Made by a program: the position numbers and the translations under genes. Of a stretch of DNA of 64,000 bases, positions 44,157-51,156 are shown piece by piece. Under the pieces are notes generated by a model. It made no database searches. It was given only the letters and a program-made list of their open reading frames with translations, and was not told the DNA's origin. How positions within the stretch are numbered: the first letter of the stretch is position 1; each line of letters begins with the position of its first letter. This DNA is from Pseudomonadota bacterium (GTDB taxonomy: Bacteria; Pseudomonadota; Gammaproteobacteria; Steroidobacterales; Steroidobacteraceae), in assembly GCA_025351005.1 (NCBI GenBank), contig JANXWS010000040.1:107213-171212 (forward strand). Direction: 5' to 3'.

Positions 44157-45467
44157 ATGCCCATGCTGCGGCGGTCCATCGTCTGCATTGCGCTCGTGCT
44201 TGGGGGCGCCGCCGACGGCAGCGAACCGCCGAGCCGCCCCGGGGTCGACGCGCCCGAGCTCGCGCGCCTCGGTCGCTACGCGGTCGGCCTGCGCACCCTC
44301 ACGCTCGTCGATCGCAACCAGGTCGATGCTTCCGTCCCGCCGATTGCCGGCGTTGCGGCACGACGCGACCGGCCGCTGGTCGTGGACCTCTGGTACCCGG
44401 CGCGGGCGACGCAGGGCGCCGTGCCCGAGACCTACCACGCAAGCATGCCGCCGGAACAGCCGGGCGCCGCGGCCGCGTTCACGATCCAGGGGCTCGCGGT
44501 ACGCGATGCGCCGCCGGACGGGCGGGGCCACGCGCTCGTCGTCGTCTCGCACGGCCGGCGCAACGCCGACGTCGCGCTCAGCTGGCTGACCGAGAACCTC
44601 GCCTCCAAGGGCTACGTCGTGGCGGCGATCCGCCACGACGATCCGGCGGTGCTCGACGCGTTCGGGACCTACGCCGGGTTCCTTTATCGCCCGCTGGACA
44701 TCGCGTTCGTCACACGGACGCTGCAGCGGACGCTCGCCGACGAGGGGCTGGTCGACCCGACGCGCACGGCGCTGATCGGCTACTCGATGGGCGGCTTCGG
44801 GGTGCTGACCTCCGCCGGTGCGACGGTCGATCCCGACGGCCCGGCCAGGGGCCTGCTCAACGGGCTGCTACTGCCGTATGCGCGCGGCGGCGCCGCCGGG
44901 GCCGAGGTGCTGGTCGGTCACCTGCGGGCCGTGATCGCGATCGCGCCCGGGCCCGAGGCCTTGATGGGCTGGGGCGCCGACGGCATCGCCGCGCTGCGCG
45001 CGCCGCTGCTGCTGATCGCCGGCGACCGCGATCGCACGGTCGCCTATGACAAGGGCGCGCGCGCGTTCTTCGAGGGCGCGAGCGGCTCGCACCGGTACCT
45101 GCTGACCTTCCTCGGCGCGGGCCACGCGATCGGGCTCGACCCCGCCCCCGACGAGATGCGCCGCGCACTGTGGAACCTGGAGTGGTTCGAGGACCCGGTG
45201 TGGCGCAAGGACCGCATCATCGCGATCAACCTGCACATCATCACGGCGTTCCTCGACCGGTTCGTGCTGGACGACGAGAGCCGGGCGCCGTACCTGCAGG
45301 TACCGGTGCCGCGTTCCTCGGACGGCCAGTGGCCGTCGACGACTCCGGTGCCCGACGCCGAGCTGAGCCCGGCCAACAACGGCATCACGGTCTGGAAGGG
45401 ATTTCCGCGCTTACACGCCGAAGGCCTGGAGCTGCTCGAGCGGCAGCCAGCGCCCACGCAGCGCTGA
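44157..45467 (+). CDS. Exported alpha/beta hydrolase (dienelactone/PAF-acetylhydrolase-like)
   Basis: 436 residues from ATG 44157. A short leader (IVCIALVLGGAADG) suggests export. The pattern PLVVDLWYPAR early on, VVVSHGRRNADV for the oxyanion hole, ALIGYSMGGFGVL with the nucleophile Ser, LIAGDRDRTV with Asp and GAGHAIGLDP with His gives a full catalytic triad. This layout, with the acyl-ester side chain region DLWYPA, matches bacterial PAF-acetylhydrolase/dienelactone-hydrolase-like proteins. Substrate unknown; esters or cutin-like polymers are possible. It appears to be a single gene. Confidence 0.87.
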   Translation: MPMLRRSIVCIALVLGGAADGSEPPSRPGVDAPELARLGRYAVGLRTLTLVDRNQVDASVPPIAGVAARRDRPLVVDLWYPARATQGAVPETYHASMPPEQPGAAAAFTIQGLAVRDAPPDGRGHALVVVSHGRRNADVALSWLTENLASKGYVVAAIRHDDPAVLDAFGTYAGFLYRPLDIAFVTRTLQRTLADEGLVDPTRTALIGYSMGGFGVLTSAGATVDPDGPARGLLNGLLLPYARGGAAGAEVLVGHLRAVIAIAPGPEALMGWGADGIAALRAPLLLIAGDRDRTVAYDKGARAFFEGASGSHRYLLTFLGAGHAIGLDPAPDEMRRALWNLEWFEDPVWRKDRIIAINLHIITAFLDRFVLDDESRAPYLQVPVPRSSDGQWPSTTPVPDAELSPANNGITVWKGFPRLHAEGLELLERQPAPTQR

Positions 45468-45716
45468 CGGGCGACCGACGCGCAGCGTCGCGCCCGGCGC
45501 GATGCACGCCCTGACCACGCCCGCTGGCACGTTCTCGAGCGGCACCCCGTGATGGTCGGCGCGGCCTGCATCGCCTCGATGGACCCGAGCCAGCTAAGGC
45601 CGCCGGTAGTGGGCGCGCCGGTCATCGCCGACGTCCTCCGGCGGCGCTGGGAACCTGCGCGTCGGCAGGATAAAATTGAGGACGTCGATGACGACGGCGT
45701 GGACGGAACGGACGAG

Positions 45717-46094
45717 ATGAACGAGAAGGTCCTTGGCCTGGGTGGCTGCTTCCTGAAGGCCCGCGACCCGGTGAAGCTGGCGGCTTGGTATCGCGATGCC
45801 CTGGGCGTGAGCCTTGACGAATTCGGGGGCATGTTCGTCGCCCAGTTCCCCTTCGTGGCGGGTGATCCGGGCCAGCTGGTCTGGTCCCTGTTCCCCGAGG
45901 CGTCGGACTATTTCCCCGGCGCCGTCATGGTCAATTTCCGGGTGCGTGACCTCGATGCCATGCTCGCGCAGCTGCGCGCGTTTGGCGCGACGGTCGACGC
46001 CAGCGTGCAGGATTCCGAGTTCGGGCGCTTCGGGTGGGTCACCGACCCCGAGGGCCACCGGGTCGAGCTCTGGCAGCCGCCGCCGGGCAACTGA
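45717..46094 (+). CDS. VOC family (glyoxalase-like) protein
   Basis: 125 residues from ATG 45717 (MNEKVLGLGGCFLKARDP). One VOC module: FLKARDPVKLAAWYRDALGVSLDEFG, MVNFRVRDLDAMLAQLRAFG and FGWVTDPEGHRVELWQPP, where the Glu of VELWQ is the usual metal ligand. It is more like glyoxalase I-related proteins than the VOC gene at 39.7 kb. TAAAAT at 45671-45676 may be its -10 box. The 249 bp upstream contains only a weak reverse-strand open stretch. Function unknown. Confidence 0.9.
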   Translation: MNEKVLGLGGCFLKARDPVKLAAWYRDALGVSLDEFGGMFVAQFPFVAGDPGQLVWSLFPEASDYFPGAVMVNFRVRDLDAMLAQLRAFGATVDASVQDSEFGRFGWVTDPEGHRVELWQPPPGN

Positions 46095-46349
46095 AGCGTC
46101 CGCGCGACAGCCGCTGTTGACATGTCCCGTCGACCCGCGGGCCTGTCGGACTACATCGTCGGAAGCGGCCCTCCGAACCACCCAGCGGACGGATCAAGAG
46201 CGTCCTCGAGGCGAATGGCGGCCCCGGTCGCGAAGCACCGCCGGACACGCGGGCGCCAAGCGTCCTCGCAACGGACCGCGAACACCGCCACCGTGCTCGC
46301 GTCGGCCAACTCCATCATCCTCGCCAGATCCGGACCGGCGCGCAGACTC

Positions 46350-46952
46350 CTAGGCGCCACTGCGGGCGAGGGCACGCTGGTAGGCGGGCCGGGCCTCGAC
46401 CCGATCGACGAACGCCGATAGGTGCGGATACGCCTCGCGCCCGCAGAACCGGATCGCGAGCTGCGCGACGAACGACAGCTGCACGTCGGCGCCGCTCGGA
46501 TCGGAGCCTACGAACCAGTCGCGACCGGTGATCTCGCGGTCGAGCCAGCCAAGATGATTCTGCAGCTCGCTCCGGATCCGCGGCTCGAGGGGCAGGCCGG
46601 CGTCGCCGAGGCGGCCGACGTTCATCTTCAGCATCAGCGGCAGCATCGCCGACCCTTCGGCATAGTGCAGCAGCTGCACGTAGCGTTCGTAGTCGGAGCT
46701 GGACTGCGGCGGTGCGAAGCGGCCGTTGCCGTAGTGCCGTATCAGGTAGTCGACGATCGCGCCCGACTCGATGATCACCCGGCCGCCGTCGCGGATCACC
46801 GGCGACTTGCCGAGCGGATGGATCGCCTTCAGCTCCGGCGGCGCGAGGAAGGTCGCCGCGTCGCGCTGGTAGGTGACGACCTGGTACTCGACGCCGAGCT
46901 CCTCGAGCAGCCACGTGATGCGGCGCGAGCGGGATGAGTTCAGGTGGTGCAC
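46350..46952 (-). CDS. Glutathione S-transferase family protein (start uncertain)
   Basis: 200 residues from GTG 46952. LNSSRSRRITWLLEELGVEYQVV contains the N-terminal active-site Ser region; HPLGKSPVIRDGGRVIIESGAIVDYL is the glutathione-binding segment with cis-Pro and Ser. The C-terminal helical domain has SGADVQLSFVAQLA. GSTs of this form normally begin M-I-x-V-H-H-L, and the upstream codons here read I-I-E-V-H-H-L: ATC ATC GAA GTG. A GGAG lies 7 bp before the first ATC (46961). So the true start is probably at 46961 with a non-ATG codon, or an ATG has been lost or misread. Confidence 0.9.
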   Translation of the reverse strand: MHHLNSSRSRRITWLLEELGVEYQVVTYQRDAATFLAPPELKAIHPLGKSPVIRDGGRVIIESGAIVDYLIRHYGNGRFAPPQSSSDYERYVQLLHYAEGSAMLPLMLKMNVGRLGDAGLPLEPRIRSELQNHLGWLDREITGRDWFVGSDPSGADVQLSFVAQLAIRFCGREAYPHLSAFVDRVEARPAYQRALARSGA

Positions 46953-47006
46953 TTCGATGATGGTGGGCTCCGTTGTGATGCGCGCGGCCGCCGGCCGAGC
47001 GACAGG

Positions 47007-47261
47007 TCAGCGCAGCGCGTGGCGGGCGCGAGCGAGCGCGAAGAGCGCGATTCCGAGCCAGACGACGTTGAGAAACACCGACGGAAAGGCGCCGTTCCAG
47101 GCACCGTTGACGATCAGCCCGGCGGCGCCGGCCAGGTTCATCCACTGGTAACTGGCCGACTCGGTGCTGAGCCGACGCAGCGTCAGGAGCCCGTACGACA
47201 CGAGGATCAGGGTCGCGCCGATCCAGCCGAGGAACTCGATCAACAGCGTCATCATCGCCAT
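47007..47261 (-). CDS. Small CBU_0592-like inner membrane protein
   Basis: 84 residues from ATG 47261; ATG 47255 is also possible. Three membrane helices: LLIEFLGWIGATLILVSYGL, WMNLAGAAGLIVNGAWNGAF and FLNVVWLGIALFALARA. The pattern G-W-x-G-A-x-L-x-L-x-S-Y followed by N-L-x-G-A and a conserved Trp/Asn in the middle helix is that of a small family of unknown function found widely in proteobacteria, distantly like SemiSWEET-style triple-helix bundles. The next gene on its strand is the GST, 54 bp downstream, so the two may be co-transcribed. Confidence 0.82.
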   Translation of the reverse strand: MAMMTLLIEFLGWIGATLILVSYGLLTLRRLSTESASYQWMNLAGAAGLIVNGAWNGAFPSVFLNVVWLGIALFALARARHALR

Positions 47262-47567
47262 CCCCCTACGCCCCGCTCGACTGACGCGCGGGATGGCCGG
47301 ACCTCGCAGCTGCAGCCGATCCATGTCCCCTGTCCCTGCCACTCTAGAGAGTTTGCCGGTGTCGGCCAAATGGACTCCCGGCACGCCGGCGCCGTGGCGG
47401 GCCGCCGGCACGGCGGCGTGCCGGTTCTTGCGCAGTGCACCACGGTTCACTGGATTCGGGTTAGGATTCCGGACGCGGCGGCCCCGACGCCAGAGCGCTC
47501 GCCGGCCGGCTGCCGGCTCGAACCGCACCCCTACGGTCCGGCCCGGCGCCGCCAGGACGAGGTCAGG
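47262..47567. other. Gene-free divergent promoter region
   Basis: No convincing coding frame. It separates the small membrane protein (reverse) from the homocysteine methyltransferase gene set (forward). A TAGGAT box at 47462-47467 is the best -10 candidate for the forward set, about 100 bp before its start. No riboswitch fold was recognised by eye. Confidence 0.4.
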
Positions 47568-48635
47568 ATGTCCGACAGGCTCGAGAGGCTCCTCGCGGAA
47601 CGCCCGTGGCTACTAGCCGACGGCGCCACCGGCAGCAACCTGTTCGCGATGGGGCTCGTCTCCGGAGACGCACCGGAACTCTGGAACGTCCTGCACCCCG
47701 ACCGGGTCGCGCAGCTGCATCGCAGCTTCCTCGACGCCGGCGCCGACATCATCCTGACCAACAGCTTTGGCGGCACCCGCTACCGGCTCAAACTGCATCA
47801 CGCCGATGGCCGCGTCCACGAGCTCAACGTCGCCGCGGCACGCATCGCGCGCGAGCAGGCCGATGCGTGCGGCCGGGAGGTCGTCGTCGCCGGCAGCATC
47901 GGCCCGACCGGCGAGATCCTCGCACCGCTCGGGCCACTGGCACCCGAGCACGCCGAGCAGGCGTTCGCTGAGCAGGCCGCAGCGCTCGCCGCGGGCGGCG
48001 CCGACGTGCTGTGGATCGAGACGATGTCGTCGCGCGAGGAGGTCGAGGCCGCGATCATGGGCGCTCGCTCGACCGGCCTTCCGGTCGTCAGCACGCTCAG
48101 TTTCGACACCAACGGCCGCACGATGATGTCGCTGACGCCCGCGGAGTTCGCGACCATCCACCGCACGCACGGGCTGCTCGCCGGCGGCAGCAACTGCGGC
48201 GTCGGCCCATCGGAACTGGTGGCCTCGATCGTCAACCTCGCGACCGCCTCCGAGCCGGCCGCCGTGCTGGTCGCCAAATCGAACTGCGGCATTCCCCAGT
48301 ACGTCGACGGCGTCATCCGCTACAACGGCACGCCGGAGCTGATGGGCATCTACGCCGGCCTCGCGCGCGACGCCGGGGCGCGCATCATCGGCGGCTGTTG
48401 CGGCACGTCGGCCGAGCACCTGCGCGCGATGCGGACGGCGCTGCTGCAGCACGTGCCGGGACCGCGTCCCGACGCCGAGCTGATCGAGGCGCGGCTCGGC
48501 ACGATCACGGCCGGTGCCCGTGCCCAGCTGAAGGGCCTGCACGACCGCGCCTCCGGCGCGGTGCCGGGCGCCGTGGGCCGGCGCTCGACCGGCCGCCGCG
48601 GTGCGCCGCGCCCGGCGGGCGCGCCGGACGCATGA
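47568..48635 (+). CDS. Homocysteine S-methyltransferase / betaine-homocysteine methyltransferase-like
   Basis: 355 residues from ATG 47568. LLADGATGSNLFAMGL is the barrel start, ILTNSFGGTRYRLKLH carries the homocysteine-site Asn-Ser-Phe-Gly, SNCGVGPSELV holds the first zinc Cys (about residue 209) and IIGGCCGTSAEHL the two others (about residue 275). The enzyme family makes methionine from homocysteine using betaine, S-methylmethionine or a corrinoid. A 40-residue Arg/Ala-rich tail after LGTITAGARAQL is unusual. ATGA overlap couples it to the SDR gene. Which methyl donor is used cannot be told. Confidence 0.9.
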   Translation: MSDRLERLLAERPWLLADGATGSNLFAMGLVSGDAPELWNVLHPDRVAQLHRSFLDAGADIILTNSFGGTRYRLKLHHADGRVHELNVAAARIAREQADACGREVVVAGSIGPTGEILAPLGPLAPEHAEQAFAEQAAALAAGGADVLWIETMSSREEVEAAIMGARSTGLPVVSTLSFDTNGRTMMSLTPAEFATIHRTHGLLAGGSNCGVGPSELVASIVNLATASEPAAVLVAKSNCGIPQYVDGVIRYNGTPELMGIYAGLARDAGARIIGGCCGTSAEHLRAMRTALLQHVPGPRPDAELIEARLGTITAGARAQLKGLHDRASGAVPGAVGRRSTGRRGAPRPAGAPDA

Positions 48636-49435
48636 GCGGCGCCGACCGCCAGACGACGCCGCACGCCGTCGTCGCGCTCGTCACCGGCGCTTCGCGCGGC
48701 ATCGGCAGCGAGATCGCGCTCGTGCTCGCCCGTCGCGGTGCGCGCGTCGCGCTCCACTACCGCTCCGACCACGCGGCCGCCGAGGTCGCGCGCGCGCGGC
48801 TGCCGGGCCCGGGCCACGGACTGTTCGCCGCGAACCTCGCCGAACCCGCCGACGTCGCCCGCCTGTGGGCCGAGGTGGCCGCGGCGCTCGGGCCGGTCGA
48901 CGTGCTCGTCAACAACGCCGGGGTCTACCTCATGCATGCGCCGCTCGCGACCAGCTACGAGGCCTGGTGCGACAGCTGGCGCGAGACGCTCGCCACCAAC
49001 CTCGCGGGCCCGGCGCACCTGTCGCTGCTGGCGGCGCAGTCGATGTCGGCCCGCCCCGCCCCGCTCGACGCCGCCTTCGGCCGCGGTCGCATCGTCAGCA
49101 TCTCCTCGCGCGGCGCGTTCCGCGGCGAGCCCGACGCGCCGGGCTACGCCGCCAGCAAGGCGGGCCTCAATGCGCTCGGCCAGTCGCTCGCGCGCGCGCT
49201 CGCGCCGCGCCAGATCTACGTCTACGGCATCGCGCCGGGGTGGGTCGACACCGACATGGCCGTGACCCACCTCGCCGGACCCGATGGCGACGCGATCCGC
49301 GCCCAGCATCCGCTCGGGCGCCTCAACAGCGCCGCCGAGGTCGCGGCCGCCGCCGTATACTGCGCGCTCGATGCGCCGGCCGCGATGACTGGCAGCATCA
49401 TCGACGTCAACGGCGCGAGCTACCTGCGGACCTGA
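48632..49435 (+). CDS. Short-chain dehydrogenase/reductase (FabG-like)
   Basis: 267 residues from ATG 48632, overlapping the methyltransferase stop. VALVTGASRGIGSEIALVLARRG is the NAD(P) fold, LVNNAGVY follows, and the catalytic set is Ser in IVSISSRGAFRG and YAASK (Tyr and Lys). IAPGWVDTDMA and TGSIIDVNGASYLRT are the usual C-terminal blocks. The ring of contacts is normal for oxidoreductases acting on ketoacyl or alcohol groups; substrate unknown. It is the second gene of the 47.6-51.1 kb set. Confidence 0.92.
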   Translation: MSGADRQTTPHAVVALVTGASRGIGSEIALVLARRGARVALHYRSDHAAAEVARARLPGPGHGLFAANLAEPADVARLWAEVAAALGPVDVLVNNAGVYLMHAPLATSYEAWCDSWRETLATNLAGPAHLSLLAAQSMSARPAPLDAAFGRGRIVSISSRGAFRGEPDAPGYAASKAGLNALGQSLARALAPRQIYVYGIAPGWVDTDMAVTHLAGPDGDAIRAQHPLGRLNSAAEVAAAAVYCALDAPAAMTGSIIDVNGASYLRT

Positions 49436-49461
49436 GCGGGAGCGCCGCCGGGGAGAGTACT

Positions 49462-49917
49462 TTGAACACGCGACGCGCGGCGGGCGGGGCGCTTGCGGTG
49501 CTGCTGCTCGGCGGCGCCGCGCTCGCCGCCCCGCCGCGGCTGGCGGCGCTCGTCGACGAGGCGCTCGGCGCCGGCTCCGACGCGCGCCTGCCTCCCAACC
49601 TTGCACTCGTGCTCGGGCTGTCCGACACGCTGCAGCCGGCGCCGGTTCGCCAGATCGCGGCACGCGTCGAGCACGAGATGCGCGCCTTCAACGTCAGCCT
49701 CGTGAACCACCGCAACCTCGTGATCTTCACGGTCGACGAGCAGACGCAGGTGACCACCGCGTTCCTGCTGGGCCCGGACGGCCTGCTGCGCAAGGCCGTC
49801 GCCTACAGCGCCGGCGCCGAGCCCGTGACGCTGTCGTCGGCAAGCGCCCGCAAGCCGTTCGCGCGCGAGCTCGCGTTCTGGTCGGGCGGCCTGCGCCCGC
49901 ACGCGGGCGAGCCATGA
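49462..49917 (+). CDS. Exported protein of unknown function
   Basis: 151 residues from TTG 49462, with a strong GGGGAG ribosome site 7 bp ahead. A signal peptide ends near AALAAPP (about residue 23). The mature part is small, with GLSDTLQPAPVRQIAARVEHEMRAF and VFTVDEQTQVTTAF-like stretches and no Cys, no membrane helix and no motif that I recognise. It lies 26 bp after the SDR gene on the same strand, between it and a PLP aminotransferase gene 40 bp downstream. A start at TTG is supported by the frame, the leader and the ribosome site. Confidence 0.7.
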   Translation: MNTRRAAGGALAVLLLGGAALAAPPRLAALVDEALGAGSDARLPPNLALVLGLSDTLQPAPVRQIAARVEHEMRAFNVSLVNHRNLVIFTVDEQTQVTTAFLLGPDGLLRKAVAYSAGAEPVTLSSASARKPFARELAFWSGGLRPHAGEP

Positions 49918-49957
49918 GCGAGGCCCGGCGCGTGTCCGGCAGCCGGCCGGCACCGCG

Positions 49958-51136
49958 ATGAGCCCCGCGATCGACGTGGCCCGCGTGCGCCGCGACACGC
50001 CGGCCTGCGAGTCGGTGATCCACTTCAATAACGCCGGCGCGGCCCTGATGCCCGACCCGGTCGCGCATGCAGTGCTCGCGCACCTGGACCTGGAGCGACA
50101 GCGGGGCGGCTACGAGGCCGAGGCTGCGGCGCAGCCGGCGCTCGAGGACTTCTACGACGCGTTCGCGGCACTCCTGGGCTGCGCGCGCGACGAGATCGCC
50201 TATGCCGAGAGTGCGACCCGCGCCTGGGACATGGCCGTCTACGCGCTGCCGCTCGCGCCGGGCGACCGCGTGCTGACTCACGATTCCGACTACGCCTCCA
50301 ATCACATCGCGCTCCTGCAACTCGCTCGCCGCCTCGGCATCGAGCTCGACCTCGTGCCGTCCGATGCCGCCGGCCAGATCGACGTCCTGGCGCTCGAACG
50401 GATGATCGGGCCGCGCACGCGCGCGATCACGCTCACCCACGTGCCGACCCAGAACGGACTCGTCAACCCGGCGGAGGCCGTCGGCCGGGTCGCGCGCAAG
50501 CACGGGCTGCTGTACGTGCTCGACGCCTGCCAGTCGGTCGGCCAGCTCCCGGTCGACGTGCGGCGGATCGGCTGCCACGTGTTGTCGGGCACCGGACGGA
50601 AGTTCCTGCGCGGTCCGCGCGGCACCGGGTTCCTGTACGTGGAGCGCGCGCTGCTGCAGACGCTCGAACCACCGTTCGTCGACATGCGGGCGGCGACCGC
50701 GACCGGGGACGGCCGTTACCGGCTGCGCACCGATGCGCGCCGCTTCGAGGGCTGGGAGAGCTTCGTCGCCGGTCGGCTCGGGCTGCGGGCCGCCGTGCGC
50801 TACCTGCTCGCGCTCGGCACCGACGCGGTGGCGGCACGCATCAGCGCGCTGGCCGCCGAGTTGCGACACGCGCTCGCTGCGCTGCCGGGCGTCACCGTGC
50901 ACGACCGCGGCGTCGAGCGAAGCGGCATCGTCACGTTCACGGTTGGCGGCGAGCCGCCCACCGAGACTGCGGCGCGGCTCCGGGCGCGGGGCGCAAACGT
51001 CTCGGTGACCGCCTCCGAGGCAGCGCCGCTCGATGCGCGGCTGCGGCGGCTCGCGACCGCGGTGCGGTCCTCAGTGCACTACTACAACACCGAGGCGGAG
51101 GTCGCGGCGTTCGCGACGCTGGTGGCGGCGCGCTGA
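49958..51136 (+). CDS. Class V aminotransferase (cysteine desulfurase/isopenicillin N epimerase-like)
   Basis: 392 residues. VIHFNNAGAALMP near the start, THVPTQNGLVNPAEAVGRVA, LYVLDACQSVGQLPVDVR with the PLP-binding Asp and Gln, and LSGTGRKFLRGPRGTGFLYV with the cofactor Lys all fit fold-type I class V enzymes. Members include desulfurases, selenocysteine lyases and epimerases. No catalytic Cys loop is evident in the C-terminal third, so a desulfurase role is less likely. It ends the set with the methyltransferase and SDR genes and converges on the molybdopterin gene. Confidence 0.9.
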   Translation: MSPAIDVARVRRDTPACESVIHFNNAGAALMPDPVAHAVLAHLDLERQRGGYEAEAAAQPALEDFYDAFAALLGCARDEIAYAESATRAWDMAVYALPLAPGDRVLTHDSDYASNHIALLQLARRLGIELDLVPSDAAGQIDVLALERMIGPRTRAITLTHVPTQNGLVNPAEAVGRVARKHGLLYVLDACQSVGQLPVDVRRIGCHVLSGTGRKFLRGPRGTGFLYVERALLQTLEPPFVDMRAATATGDGRYRLRTDARRFEGWESFVAGRLGLRAAVRYLLALGTDAVAARISALAAELRHALAALPGVTVHDRGVERSGIVTFTVGGEPPTETAARLRARGANVSVTASEAAPLDARLRRLATAVRSSVHYYNTEAEVAAFATLVAAR

Positions 51137-51156
51137 CGCCGGCACCGGGCACGCGG

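Noticed and set aside
45412..45593. Reverse-strand open stretch ending VPLENVPAGVVRACIAPG...LEQLQAFGV, possible C-terminus of a lost gene
   Set aside because: It is only about 60 codons, has a stop just upstream, overlaps the end of the forward hydrolase gene and matches no family I know.
47262..47567. Possible SAM, SAH or cobalamin riboswitch before the homocysteine methyltransferase gene
   Set aside because: I could not find the conserved cores or a convincing fold by eye.
49958..51136. Assignment of the class V aminotransferase as a cysteine desulfurase (IscS/SufS)
   Set aside because: No catalytic Cys loop is evident and no iron-sulfur assembly genes adjoin.
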